This document shows, one piece after another, positions 35,333-43,316 of a stretch of DNA of 64,000 nt. The first letter of the stretch is position 1. Each line of letters begins with the position of its first letter. The stretch is from an uncultured Alphaproteobacteria bacterium. Lineage in GTDB: Bacteria > Pseudomonadota > Alphaproteobacteria > Caulobacterales > Caulobacteraceae. Below the pieces are notes generated by a model. The model was given only the letters and a program-made list of their open reading frames with translations, searched no databases and was not told the DNA's origin. A program made the translations under genes and the position numbers. Where the stretch lies: positions 124,001-188,000 of the forward strand of contig CAIOSI010000016.1 in NCBI GenBank assembly GCA_903860975.1, in the 5' to 3' direction.

Positions 35333-36157
35333 TCAGGTGCCTGTGTAGACGCCTGGTCGCTTTTCCACGAACGCGGCTCGCGATTCTTTCACGTCATTCG
35401 GTGCACGGCGTGCGTAATAAAGGCCGGCGCTCTCGTAGCGCAGGGCCTCTTCGAGGCTGGCCTCGGTGTTGTGCTGCAGCACCCGCTTGGAGGCCCGAAG
35501 CGCGATGGGCGGCCAGCGGGTCATCTCTTCGGCGTAGGCGATGGCGGCCTCCAGAAGTTCGCCGTCGGTGACCATGCGGTTCAAAAGGCCGAGCTTGACG
35601 GCCTCCTCAGCGCCGACGGCCCGGCTCGTGAAGATGATATCGGCTGCGGCAGCGTATCCAACGATCCGTGGCAGAAAGAACGACAGCCCGGAGTCAGGCG
35701 ACAGCGATCGTTCAATGAAGACGCTCTTGAAGCGCGCCGCTTGCGATCCGATCCGTACGTCGCAGGCCAGTGCGGTGGACATGCCGGCCCCGGCCGCCAC
35801 ACCGTTGATCGCGCCGATCACCGGCTTATCGAGCCCGGCCCACATCATCGCCCAGCGCCCAACCCAGCCCATCTCATCAATCCGGTCGAACTGGCTGTGC
35901 AACGGTGGGGCGTCGCCGGCCACCGCCTGGCCCGCGCCCATCAGGTCGGCACCCGAACAGAAGCCCTTGCCTGCCCCGGTGATGACAAGGGCGCGCAGCT
36001 CATCATCGACCGCAACCGCGCCGACGGCGGCGGCGACCTCGCCCATCATCACGCGGTTAATGGCGTTAAGGCGGTCAGGACGGTTGAACGTCAGGATCGC
36101 GACGTGTCCGCGGCGGTCCAATGTGATGGTCTCATAGTCGCTTGCCTCGTCGGCCAT
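35333..36157 (-). CDS. Enoyl-CoA hydratase-related protein
   Basis: 274 residues from ATG 36157 (GGGGAA upstream; ATG 36175 and 36187 are alternatives). Crotonase features: VAILTFNRPDRLNAINRVMM, GAGKGFCSGADLMGAG (oxyanion hole), KPVIGAINGVAAGAGMSTALACDVRI. The catalytic position reads SPDSGLSFFLPRIVG, so one of the two hydratase Glu residues is replaced by Asp or absent, as in isomerase-like members. It lies just upstream of gcdH and may act on the same acyl-CoA stream. A palindromic operator-like site lies 69 bases upstream of the start. Confidence 0.9.
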   Translation of the reverse strand: MADEASDYETITLDRRGHVAILTFNRPDRLNAINRVMMGEVAAAVGAVAVDDELRALVITGAGKGFCSGADLMGAGQAVAGDAPPLHSQFDRIDEMGWVGRWAMMWAGLDKPVIGAINGVAAGAGMSTALACDVRIGSQAARFKSVFIERSLSPDSGLSFFLPRIVGYAAAADIIFTSRAVGAEEAVKLGLLNRMVTDGELLEAAIAYAEEMTRWPPIALRASKRVLQHNTEASLEEALRYESAGLYYARRAPNDVKESRAAFVEKRPGVYTGT

Positions 36158-36225
36158 GGCGCGTTCCCCGAGCATTTTTCTGAGCATCGCTCCGAACGCA
36201 CCAGGCGTCGAATCCGAAAACGCTC

Positions 36226-36242
36226 ATGCAACTCATTTGCAT
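36226..36242. promoter_or_regulatory. Candidate Fur/Irr-like palindrome upstream of the hydratase-gcdH unit
   Basis: ATGCAA-CTCAT-TTGCAT is a perfect 6+6 inverted repeat next to an A/T-rich stretch (36240-36260) that would suit a promoter reading leftward into the hydratase gene. TGCAA-N5-TTGCA recalls Fur/Mur-family sites of alphaproteobacteria; TetR-type operators are an alternative. The assignment is by eye only. The rest of the 36158-36471 interval shows no gene. Confidence 0.42.
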
Positions 36243-36471
36243 CAAAATATCTAAAACAAAGTGGCTTCCTGGCCGCTCAACCGGGTCGCATGGCCCGGGT
36301 GGGCCGCGTTTTGCCGGGCCCATCAAGGATTCGAGCTGACGCCCAATGTAGGCGGCTCCATGAGCGGGACAACGCGTTCGCGGGCCTTGGCGAAACGCCC
36401 GGTCAGATCGACCCTGCTGTGGTCATCCTGGCGGGAACCCAAAACAATCTTCTCAGGGCGTTCTCTGAGGC

Positions 36472-37230
36472 CTAGCCACCGCGTGCGACGAACCAACCAT
36501 TTCGGAAGCCTTCCTTCGCTTTGCCGTAAAGGAATAGCTGACCCTCAGGCGTGGTGAAGCGCCCGCCGGCGGCCTCCAGCACGGCATGACCCGCAGCGGT
36601 GTCCCACTCCATGGTCGGCCCGTGGCGCGGATAGATGTCGGCCGCGCCCTCAGCGATGCGGCAAAGCTTGATGGAAGAATCCATCGGTTGCCTCAGGTGA
36701 AAGCCGTACTCGGCTTCCAGCTTATCAGCGGTTTCCAGCCTCATGGTGTGGCTGATCAGGGCGATTGCTTCGCCCGGGGGCCAGGGGCGGGCTTGCACGC
36801 GGTGGTCTGCCACGCCCGGCATCCGCTTCATCGCCACGCCGTCCAGGGTCCACCAGGTCTCGCCCGAGGGCGGCGCGCTGACGGCGCCGGCGACCGGGTG
36901 GCCGTTCTCAATCAGGCCAATGTTGACGGTGAAGTGCGGGTCGCCGCGGATGAAGGCTTTCGTCCCGTCCAGCGGGTCGACCAGGAAGAACCTTGGACCG
37001 ATCGCGTCCGGCGTTCCAAACTCGCTTGCGTCCTCTTCGGAGATCACAGGGATGTCGGGGTATCGCTCGGCGAGCGCCTTCAGGATCAAAGCCTCACCGG
37101 CTCGGTCGGCCTCTGTGACCGGACTCTCATCGGCCTTGTGCAATACCGTCAAGCCGGAGCGCCATAGGGGAAGGATGAGCGCTGCCGCTGCTTCGCAGAT
37201 CTCGGCCAGCTCGGCCCCAATATTATTCAT
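36472..37230 (-). CDS. cysQ: 3'(2'),5'-bisphosphate nucleotidase CysQ
   Basis: 252 residues from ATG 37230 (GAGG about 7 bases upstream; an upstream start at 37263 is possible). The inositol-monophosphatase fold shows DESPVTEADRAGEALIL (about 35-51), PVISEEDASEFG, and the metal-binding FFLVDPLDGTKAFIRGDPHFTVNIG, then GPTMEWDTAAGHAVLEAAGG near the end. It removes the 3' phosphate from PAP(S), protecting sulfate assimilation. Single gene, divergent from chpT. Confidence 0.94.
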   Translation of the reverse strand: MNNIGAELAEICEAAAALILPLWRSGLTVLHKADESPVTEADRAGEALILKALAERYPDIPVISEEDASEFGTPDAIGPRFFLVDPLDGTKAFIRGDPHFTVNIGLIENGHPVAGAVSAPPSGETWWTLDGVAMKRMPGVADHRVQARPWPPGEAIALISHTMRLETADKLEAEYGFHLRQPMDSSIKLCRIAEGAADIYPRHGPTMEWDTAAGHAVLEAAGGRFTTPEGQLFLYGKAKEGFRNGWFVARGG

Positions 37231-37328
37231 GCGCGCCTCAGACGTCCCCCGTTCATGATTCAAGGGGTAGGATGTCTTATGAGCCGCGCGTGGTTTTCCA
37301 AAGGCTCAAATCACGACAAGGTCACCCC

Positions 37329-37985
37329 ATGACCGAGATCTCCACAATACCACTTGAAATCCGGCCCGCCGAACTTGTTGCCTACATGGCTGCACGGATG
37401 TGCCATGACTTCATCAGCCCTGCGAGCGCCATCGTATCGGGGCTCGACCTCCTGGATGACCCGACCGCCCAGGACATGCGCGACGACGCCATGGAATTGA
37501 TCGCGACCTCAGCGCGTAAATTATCGGACCTCCTGCTCTTCACGCGCGTGGCATTTGGAGCGGCGGCTGCGGCCGAGAGTTTTGACCCTCGTGAGCTGGA
37601 GAAGCTGGCGCGGGGGGTGTTCGGCCATATGCGCGCCGAGCTCGATTGGCAGATTGGGGCCGAGGCCGTGAACAAACCCGCAGCCCGCGCGCTCCTCAAT
37701 CTCGCCCAGATGGCTGGCGCGGCCCTTCCGACAGGTGGGACCGCTCACGTCGCGGCGGTTCAACACGACGACCAGATCGCCATCACAATCGAGGCAAAAG
37801 GTCCGCGTGCACGCCTGCGTCCCGAAGTGCTGGCTGGACTTCGCGGCGAAGGCCCCGGCGACGGCTTACATGGCCATTGGGTACAGGCCCGCTATGTCTG
37901 TCTCTTCGTCGGCGACGCTGGCGGGACGGTGGCCGCCGAGGTCGGTGAAGAACGTGTCACGCTCAAGGCGAGTATCCCAGCTTAG
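37329..37985 (+). CDS. chpT: Histidine phosphotransferase ChpT
   Basis: 218 residues from ATG 37329. The phosphorylatable His is in AARMCHDFISPASAIVSGLDLL (His about residue 26), followed by a degenerate ATPase-like C-terminal domain (RLRPEVLAGLRGEG, VQARYVCLFVGDAGG). ChpT is known in Caulobacter to relay phosphate from CckA to CtrA and CpdR, controlling cell cycle, motility and polarity. Divergent from cysQ. The general stress response locus starts a few kb away, as I recall for C. crescentus. Confidence 0.93.
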   Translation: MTEISTIPLEIRPAELVAYMAARMCHDFISPASAIVSGLDLLDDPTAQDMRDDAMELIATSARKLSDLLLFTRVAFGAAAAAESFDPRELEKLARGVFGHMRAELDWQIGAEAVNKPAARALLNLAQMAGAALPTGGTAHVAAVQHDDQIAITIEAKGPRARLRPEVLAGLRGEGPGDGLHGHWVQARYVCLFVGDAGGTVAAEVGEERVTLKASIPA

Positions 37986-38013
37986 TCCCCTGTTTCGGCC
38001 GGGCGGATCAGGC

Positions 38014-38964
38014 TCAGTGTTGGGGCTGGGCCTTTGAGGCCTTGCGAATAGCGCTGGCGATCGTCGCGCGCTGCTGGGCGCCCAAATCCCGGGGGTTCAA
38101 GGCGTAGAGCCCAGCCAGCAGGGCGATGTCGGCGTTCGTCGTGGTCTCGGGCGTCGAGACTGCGTCACAATTGTCGGCCATCAGATTGAGGATCGTTGGA
38201 ATGGCCTCGCAGGTGTTCAGACTCTGCCAACGCGAAAGCGCCAGGACCGCAATGTAATCGGCGATCGACCCTATTTGGGCGTCAGCCACCTTATTGGCAT
38301 CCACCAGAATGAGCGTGTGGACCAGCTCTGAACTCTGATCTGTTCCCAGGCGGCTGCCGGCGCGCCCGGTCACAGCGCCGGCGATGTTTTCCGCCACGTC
38401 CATAAAGGTCGAGCCGTGGTTGAGCTCCAGGACGCTCTGGCCGTCCGTGCCAACCGAGCGGGTCAGATACCAGGACTGAATGGGCTGCTCGAAGCTTGCG
38501 AGCCTTCTCATCTGCGCGACCCATTGGAAGCCCAAAAGGATCTGGCGGCGCTTGGCGATATCCTCAAGCTGCGCCTGCGGGTCTGGACTGAAGATAACGT
38601 TCACATTGGGCGTGCATTTGCCGCTGTGGTCGATCGGCGCATTGACCTGGCTTGCGAGTTTAACGACCCGTTGGACGATGAAGGCGTCGTAAGCCGCGGG
38701 CAGGCCAACCACGTTGACGCAAATCTTGTCCCGGAAACGCGAAAGCTGTCCCGCGCGATTTTCCGGCACATGATTGCGAACGAACTGAGTGGTCTCGTCG
38801 ATCAACCGATCGGGCGTGTTGGGCGCGGTGACGGTGAGTTCGCCAATCGTATCCGAGGGGGCCTTCACATTCCCTGTCGATTCAGCCTCGGTTGCCCGGG
38901 CCGGCCCAGCCGCGACGATTGCGACACTCAGCAGGCCCACCAGCGCTTGTCCCAGGTTCGCCAT
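38014..38964 (-). CDS. Secreted protein of unknown function
   Basis: 316 residues with a signal peptide (about 1-24, ending PARATEA). The mature part begins GELTVTAPNTPDRLIDETTQFVRNHVP and contains FRDKICVNVVGLPAAYDAFIVQRVVKLA, HSGKCTPNVNVIFSPDPQ and a C-terminal helical region LNTCEAIPTILNLMADNCD (four Cys overall). This composition is seen in predicted periplasmic proteins of Caulobacterales and sphingomonads with no named domain. No enzymatic motif is recognisable. It lies convergent with chpT and divergent from the receiver gene. Confidence 0.78.
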   Translation of the reverse strand: MANLGQALVGLLSVAIVAAGPARATEAESTGNVKAPSDTIGELTVTAPNTPDRLIDETTQFVRNHVPENRAGQLSRFRDKICVNVVGLPAAYDAFIVQRVVKLASQVNAPIDHSGKCTPNVNVIFSPDPQAQLEDIAKRRQILLGFQWVAQMRRLASFEQPIQSWYLTRSVGTDGQSVLELNHGSTFMDVAENIAGAVTGRAGSRLGTDQSSELVHTLILVDANKVADAQIGSIADYIAVLALSRWQSLNTCEAIPTILNLMADNCDAVSTPETTTNADIALLAGLYALNPRDLGAQQRATIASAIRKASKAQPQH

Positions 38965-39095
38965 CGGGCTCTCCTTCGCAGGTTGTAATCCACAGCAACT
39001 ATAATGACGGTTTGTCGTGGCGCGAATGAATGCTGACGTGAACTCTCTTGTCGGCCTCTACGGCTCCTTAACCATCCAGGCGCGACAAAGGGAGC

Positions 39096-39482
39096 ATGCT
39101 CAAGGACCCTGCGGACCTGAAACTGTGCCTGGTCGTCGATGACAGCCGGGTCGTGCGCAAGGTCGCTCGCCGCATCCTTGAAGACCTGGGTTTCGAGGTG
39201 GCTGAGGCGGGCGACGGTGCCGAAGCGCTGGCCTGGGTCCGCTCGGCCATGCCAGAACTGATCCTGCTCGACTGGAACATGCCCGTAATGAACGGGTTGG
39301 AATTCCTTCAGAAGCTTCGTCAGGAGCCTGGCGGGGATGCGCCGAAGGTCGTGTTCTGCTCGGTGGAGAGTGACCTCGACCGCATCCGGCAGGCGCTGGA
39401 CCAGGGCGCAGACGAATACATTATGAAGCCCTTCGACGGAGACATCGTCGCCTCGAAGCTGATGCTGGCGGGCGCGCTTTGA
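39096..39482 (+). CDS. Single-domain response regulator (CheY-like)
   Basis: 128 residues, one receiver domain: acidic pair LCLVVDDSRVVRKVARRIL (about 8-26), phospho-acceptor Asp in ELILLDWNMPVMNGLEFL (about residue 56), Thr/Ser position in VVFCSVESD and Lys in EYIMKPFDGD. No output domain. Its stop overlaps the TTG start of a CheR-like gene (TTGA), so the two are made together. The sequence TTAACCAT, the CtrA half-site motif, lies about 25 bases upstream of the start, so cell-cycle control is possible. Confidence 0.9.
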   Translation: MLKDPADLKLCLVVDDSRVVRKVARRILEDLGFEVAEAGDGAEALAWVRSAMPELILLDWNMPVMNGLEFLQKLRQEPGGDAPKVVFCSVESDLDRIRQALDQGADEYIMKPFDGDIVASKLMLAGAL

Positions 39483-40288
39483 CGCCGCAGGACCGCACGT
39501 TGATCGCCCGTCTTTGCGCGCAACGCGCGGGTCTGAAGGTCGATCCTGAAAAGACCTACCTACTTGAAAACCGACTTGGTCCGGTGGCGCGCCGCGAGGG
39601 CTTCGCCTCCGTGCATGAATTCGTCAGCGCGCTAAGCGATCGCAGCCAGGATCGTCTGATCTGGGCTGCCGTTGAGGCCATGTCTGCGGCCGAGACCGCG
39701 TTCTTTCGCGACCCGCTTACCTTTGAGCGCATTGTCAACGAAACCCTGCCGAATTTGGCACAGCGTCGAAGGGCTGGTCCGCTGCGGATCTGGGCCGCAG
39801 CAAGTGGAACTGGCCAGGAAGCCTACTCACTGGCCATGGCGTTGGAAGAATCCGCCCCGGGCGGGGCGAGCCTGGAAATCTTTGGCTCCGACCTTTGTGA
39901 ACGGCGGCTGGAGAAGGCTCAGGCTGGCGTCTACAGCCAGTTCGAGGTGCAACGCGGGCTATCGGCCCGGCGTCTGGTGCGGCATTTTGTGGGATCAGAG
40001 GAGGATTTCGCCTTGTCGCCGCGGGTGCGTCAGGCGGTGCGATGGCGCCGGGTGAACCTGCTGGATGACCTCAGCCGATTGGGCCAGTTCGATCTCATCG
40101 TCTACCGCCATCAAACCGGACACCTGCTCGAGGACGCACGCCACCGCGTGTTGGCCAATTTGCAAGGGGCGCTGGCACCTGGCGGATGTCTGGTGCTTGG
40201 CGAGACAGACGTTGCGCCAGGCTTGGCCGCAGTGCCTGGACGGCCGGGTTTCTATCGCCATTCCTCACCGGTCCGAGCGTTCGGCTGA
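39479..40288 (+). CDS. CheR-type protein-glutamate O-methyltransferase
   Basis: 269 residues from TTG 39479 overlapping the preceding receiver stop. N-terminal helical CheR_N part (EKTYLLENRLGPVARREGF) and the SAM-binding domain with AAETAFFRDPLTFERI, RIWAAASGTGQEAYSLAMAL, EIFGSDLCERRLEKAQAGVY and FDLIVYRHQTGHLLED, where typical CheR has CRNVLIYF. That last motif is degenerate (YRHQTGHL), so methyltransferase activity toward chemoreceptors is less sure. No other chemotaxis genes are nearby, which points to an orphan receiver/CheR pair. Confidence 0.87.
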   Translation: MTPQDRTLIARLCAQRAGLKVDPEKTYLLENRLGPVARREGFASVHEFVSALSDRSQDRLIWAAVEAMSAAETAFFRDPLTFERIVNETLPNLAQRRRAGPLRIWAAASGTGQEAYSLAMALEESAPGGASLEIFGSDLCERRLEKAQAGVYSQFEVQRGLSARRLVRHFVGSEEDFALSPRVRQAVRWRRVNLLDDLSRLGQFDLIVYRHQTGHLLEDARHRVLANLQGALAPGGCLVLGETDVAPGLAAVPGRPGFYRHSSPVRAFG

Positions 40289-40347
40289 CTGCGGAAAGGG
40301 CAAACCCCGCCGCAATCTGCGACAGGGCTATCGAGGTTTAGAGCGCC

Positions 40348-40485
40348 TCAGTGCTTGGCGTCCTCGGCAGTGTTGGTGACCGCGTGACCGGCGGCGGAAA
40401 CATCCTTGCCGGCACCTTCAACCGTGTTGCAGGCCGCAATTACCAAGCTGGCGGCCATGACGGCGAACAAGACGAACTTGCGCAT
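40348..40485 (-). CDS. Entericidin EcnA/EcnB-like small lipoprotein
   Basis: 45 residues from ATG 40485. MRKFVLFAVMAASLVIAAC is a lipoprotein signal with the lipobox Cys at residue 19, followed by NTVEGAGKDVSAAGHAVTN, the entericidin motif (NT-x-x-GAGKD). Entericidins are membrane lipoproteins that are frequent members of general stress regulons in alphaproteobacteria. It lies directly after the phyK stop and has a near-match EcfG promoter in front, overlapping phyK's last codons. Confidence 0.9.
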   Translation of the reverse strand: MRKFVLFAVMAASLVIAACNTVEGAGKDVSAAGHAVTNTAEDAKH

Positions 40486-40519
40486 GGAAATTCTCCGAGA
40501 GTGAAACGTTGCCTCCGAA

Positions 40520-40544
40520 AACACCTATGCTGACGCTTGGTTCC
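40520..40544 (-). promoter_or_regulatory. Near-match EcfG-type promoter for the entericidin-like gene
   Basis: On the minus strand GGAAC (40544-40540), 16 bases, then TGTT (40523-40520). The -10 differs by one base from CGTT. It is located 35 bases before the entericidin start, an expected distance, and inside the 3' end of phyK. It is weaker evidence than the five perfect sites further right. Confidence 0.5.
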
Positions 40545-42249
40545 CAGCCGTACTCTCATCTGCATGCGATTTCTGGACGACCGGCGTGGGGAAAAGTAGG
40601 CGAGCCGTGACGCCGCCGTTGTCGTTTCGCACCAACTCGGAGCGGCCGCGTAACTGACGTGCAAAAGCTGTCATCAGCGTCCGGCCGACCCCGGACGACG
40701 TCAAGGCGTCCTCGGCTGCCTGACCGTCGTCGGAAATCTCCAGCAAGGTCTCCTCGCCCTTTACGTGGAACGACACCTTCAGCATCCCGCCGTGCTTCGC
40801 GAAGGCGTGCTTCTGCGCATTGGTGATCGCCTCAACTGCGAACAGCGCAAGCGGGGCCAGCCGGTCCGGGTCAATGACCATGGCGTCAACAGAGAACTCT
40901 GTGCGGACCGCAGGCCCGTTGCTGATCTCGCTGACCAACAGTTGTGCGGTCAGCTCCTCAAGGAATGGGCGCAGGTCCACCCGCTTCAGGTCCGGGCCCT
41001 GGTAGAGCGCCCGATAGATCAGCGCCAGTGCGTTGATCCGCTGGCGCGTATCGGACATTGCCGCGCGCGCCGCAGGGTCAGCCAGGGCGCGTTGCTGCAT
41101 ATTGAGCAGGCTCGAGATGACTTGCAGGTTATTTTTCACCCGGTGATGGATCTCGCGCATCAGCGCGTCCTTCTGGGCCAGAGAGTCCCTTAAAGACGCA
41201 TCGCGCGCGACGATGGCGTCGGCCATGTCCTCCAAGGTTTCGGCCAGTTCGCGTATTTCTGGTGGCATCTGCTTGGCCTGGACCGGGCGCACAGAAAATC
41301 GGCCACGTGCATAGAGGGCTGCGATGCGCTGCAAATAGGCGATCCATCGCAGAATGACACGGTCGGTGATGAGCAGAACAGCAGCAAGCGCCAGGCCGAA
41401 GGTCATAATCGGAAAGAGAATGCCCGAGAGCGGATTCAGCCATGCCCAGGATAAGATGTCTGGCGAAGGTGCCGAGAGAACAACATAGACTTCATTGCCC
41501 GCCACGGGGGCAGCCGAGAAAACCCGTCGCTCGCCACGCGCGTCGGCGCCGTACCAGACATGGGCGCCGTTCAGACTGATATCTCTTCGCCACCCCCGCG
41601 GCAGCGCCGGAAAAGCCCGGCTGTCTGTTTCACTGATGTATTGGCCCTGGGCATCGGCGAGGGCGACGTCGGCTTGGGCCGGCAAAGTCGGATCGCTCGC
41701 CGATGGCTGCAGGCTGGCAAGCGTGATCACGGCGGCGAAGGCGCCATCAAAGCTGCCATTGGGCGCCTCGGCCCGAATGGCAGCCAATACGGAGGGCTGA
41801 TCGGCTGGGGTCGCATCTGGGTCCCGGGTGATCACCAGCTGATCACCACGCTGCAACCGCTGGAACCACGGCTTGGACATCCGCTGAGCGTCGATCGGCA
41901 CATTGCTAGCCGCACAGGCCACGCGGCCACGCGGGTCGAAGCGAACAAGATTTACGTAGCCTGGAATGCGCCGGGCGACTTCAGCCAGCCGATCGGCGCA
42001 CTGGTAGCCGACCGAGCCAGGCGCCAGGGTCTGCAGCAGGATACCCGCGCCCTCCATGCGGCTGCGCGCGGTGGCGGCGCTGCGTTCAGCGGCAAAGCCC
42101 AGGTTTTGTCGCAGCGAGATTTGCTCGCGGCTAAAGGCGATTGTGGATTGTATGACGCCCACGACCAGCACCGGCAGCAAGGCTGCAGCAAGCGCGGCGG
42201 CCAACCGGACCCTGATCGTGCTCAGTCTATCCCAAGGAAAGCCAGTCAT
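40525..42249 (-). CDS. phyK: General stress response sensor histidine kinase PhyK-like (HisKA_2/HWE type)
   Basis: 574 residues. A membrane helix (about 17-37), a periplasmic sensing domain (about 38-270), a second helix (about 275-300) and HAMP-like linker lead to the kinase: dimerisation/phosphoacceptor motif LMREIHHRVKNNLQVISSLLN (His about 369), N box AVEAITNAQKHAF, and EISDDGQ/GVGRTLMTAFARQL of the ATPase domain. Family HKs of this type act on PhyR in the GSR. It follows ecfG by 36 bases in the nepR-ecfG-phyK unit, matching C. crescentus phyK. Confidence 0.92.
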   Translation of the reverse strand: MTGFPWDRLSTIRVRLAAALAAALLPVLVVGVIQSTIAFSREQISLRQNLGFAAERSAATARSRMEGAGILLQTLAPGSVGYQCADRLAEVARRIPGYVNLVRFDPRGRVACAASNVPIDAQRMSKPWFQRLQRGDQLVITRDPDATPADQPSVLAAIRAEAPNGSFDGAFAAVITLASLQPSASDPTLPAQADVALADAQGQYISETDSRAFPALPRGWRRDISLNGAHVWYGADARGERRVFSAAPVAGNEVYVVLSAPSPDILSWAWLNPLSGILFPIMTFGLALAAVLLITDRVILRWIAYLQRIAALYARGRFSVRPVQAKQMPPEIRELAETLEDMADAIVARDASLRDSLAQKDALMREIHHRVKNNLQVISSLLNMQQRALADPAARAAMSDTRQRINALALIYRALYQGPDLKRVDLRPFLEELTAQLLVSEISNGPAVRTEFSVDAMVIDPDRLAPLALFAVEAITNAQKHAFAKHGGMLKVSFHVKGEETLLEISDDGQAAEDALTSSGVGRTLMTAFARQLRGRSELVRNDNGGVTARLLFPTPVVQKSHADESTAGNQASA

Positions 42250-42285
42250 AACGGAAGACCGGTCATGGGAAGGTTTGTCCCGTCC

Positions 42286-42891
42286 TCAACGAACGGTGCT
42301 TAGCCGCTCCGCATCCGCCAGGATAGTGCGCATGGCGTCTCCGGCAGAGGCGCCGTCGCGATCGTAGCTCCCAGTGTCGAGGATACCATGCAGGGCGCGC
42401 CGGGCTCGGCTCACTCTACTCTTCACGGTGCCTACGGCGCAGTTGCAGATCTCAGCAGCCTCCTCATAGGCGAAACCACCGGCTCCGACGAGGATCAAGG
42501 CTTCACGTTGTTCGGGGGGGAGCATGGCAAGCCCCTGTCGAAGTTCGTCCAGCGCCAGCGGCGCTGCCGGATCATCCACCGCTACCAGGGTCCGCTCGGC
42601 GGCTTCCCGATCAAGCTGGCTCTGGCGCCACGAGCGACGTTTTTCCGAATAGAACTGGTTACGCAGGATCATGAAGGTCCAGGCCTTCATGTTTGTGCCC
42701 ATCTGGAAGCTGGCTCTCGCGTCCCAGGCCTTCATAACAGCGTCTTGCGCCAGGTCGTCGGCTTGGGTCGCATCGCCGCACAAGGTGCGCGCAAAGGCCC
42801 GAAGGTGAGGTATGAGCTGGACGAGACCTCGCTTGAAGCCTTCGTCATCGGTGCTGGTCCGCGAGGGACGGGTGGCGGTTTCCACGTCCAT
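42286..42891 (-). CDS. ecfG: EcfG-type sigma factor (SigT), general stress response
   Basis: 201 residues from ATG 42891, overlapping the nepR stop by one base (TGATG). Sigma region 2: LIPHLRAFARTLCGDATQADDLAQDAVMKAW; region 4: LAMLPPEQREALILVGAGGFAYEEAAEICNCAVGTVKSRVSRARRAL. The EcfG group recognises GGAAC/CGTT promoters; several occur around the locus. It is held inactive by NepR and released when phosphorylated PhyR binds NepR. Alternative TTG start at 42894 adds one residue only. Confidence 0.96.
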   Translation of the reverse strand: MDVETATRPSRTSTDDEGFKRGLVQLIPHLRAFARTLCGDATQADDLAQDAVMKAWDARASFQMGTNMKAWTFMILRNQFYSEKRRSWRQSQLDREAAERTLVAVDDPAAPLALDELRQGLAMLPPEQREALILVGAGGFAYEEAAEICNCAVGTVKSRVSRARRALHGILDTGSYDRDGASAGDAMRTILADAERLSTVR

Positions 42892-43076
42892 CAACCCGTC
42901 TCCGACTTGCTGTCGCCGCGCCGTAGAATCTCTAGGAATTCCTCCGGCACAGACTCATTGACCACCTCGTCAAACATCTGGCGAAGGCGTACCCCAATCG
43001 CCTGTTGACGCAGGCGGGCTTCGTCGATCGCTGCGGATGCTTTGCGCGAATCCGCTGAAGGCCTGTTTTCGATCAT
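42891..43076 (-). CDS. nepR: NepR, anti-sigma factor of the general stress response
   Basis: 61 residues if started at ATG 43076. The NepR core is IGVRLRQMFDEVVNESVPEEFLEILRRGD (C-terminal two helices that bind EcfG or PhyR). A longer frame begins at TTG 43136 (81 residues), but the -10 element of the perfect EcfG promoter (43135-43138) overlaps that TTG, so a transcript from this promoter could only use the internal ATG. Other promoters might allow the long form. The stop overlaps ecfG's start, giving coupled translation of sigma and anti-sigma. Confidence 0.9.
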   Translation of the reverse strand: MIENRPSADSRKASAAIDEARLRQQAIGVRLRQMFDEVVNESVPEEFLEILRRGDSKSETG

Positions 43077-43134
43077 ACTGTCGGCATGCCGCTTTCGCGG
43101 GGGCCGCCCCCTATTGACATTTTCATCGTCACTC

Positions 43135-43159
43135 AACGCGGAGCTCCGGTTCGAGTTCC
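43135..43159 (-). promoter_or_regulatory. EcfG promoter of the nepR-ecfG-phyK operon
   Basis: Minus strand GGAAC (43159-43155), 16-bp spacer, CGTT (43138-43135): exact match to the general stress sigma factor consensus. It gives autoregulation of the operon. The start point expected 6-9 bases further lies past the TTG codon at 43136, which decides the nepR start in favour of ATG 43076. Confidence 0.9.
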
Positions 43160-43199
43160 CATCTGACGCTCTATAAAATGCAGAAAACCCTCAGCCTGG

Positions 43200-43224
43200 G
43201 GAACAAGTTCCATCCTTGGGCGTT
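43200..43224 (+). promoter_or_regulatory. EcfG promoter of phyR
   Basis: Plus strand GGAAC (43200-43204), 16-bp spacer, CGTT (43221-43224). It drives phyR divergently from the nepR promoter, 40 bases apart. The 5' leader before the phyR TTG is about 85 bases and holds a short upstream frame from ATG 43233, in frame with phyR. Confidence 0.9.
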
Positions 43225-43316
43225 CTCAGACCATGATGGGGTTTCTTTGGGGTCGCCTTCAGAGGCTCGATCGATGGTCTTCGTCATCGCTCAATACGAA
43301 TGGGAGGGGTCACCCC

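Noticed and set aside
36432..36461. GGAAC followed by CGTT upstream of cysQ's end
   Set aside because: The spacer is 20 bases, outside the 16-17 range, and it points toward no gene start on that strand.
35264..36475. 403-codon plus-strand frame opposite an enoyl-CoA hydratase
   Set aside because: It runs antisense over a well-supported crotonase gene and has no recognisable domain.
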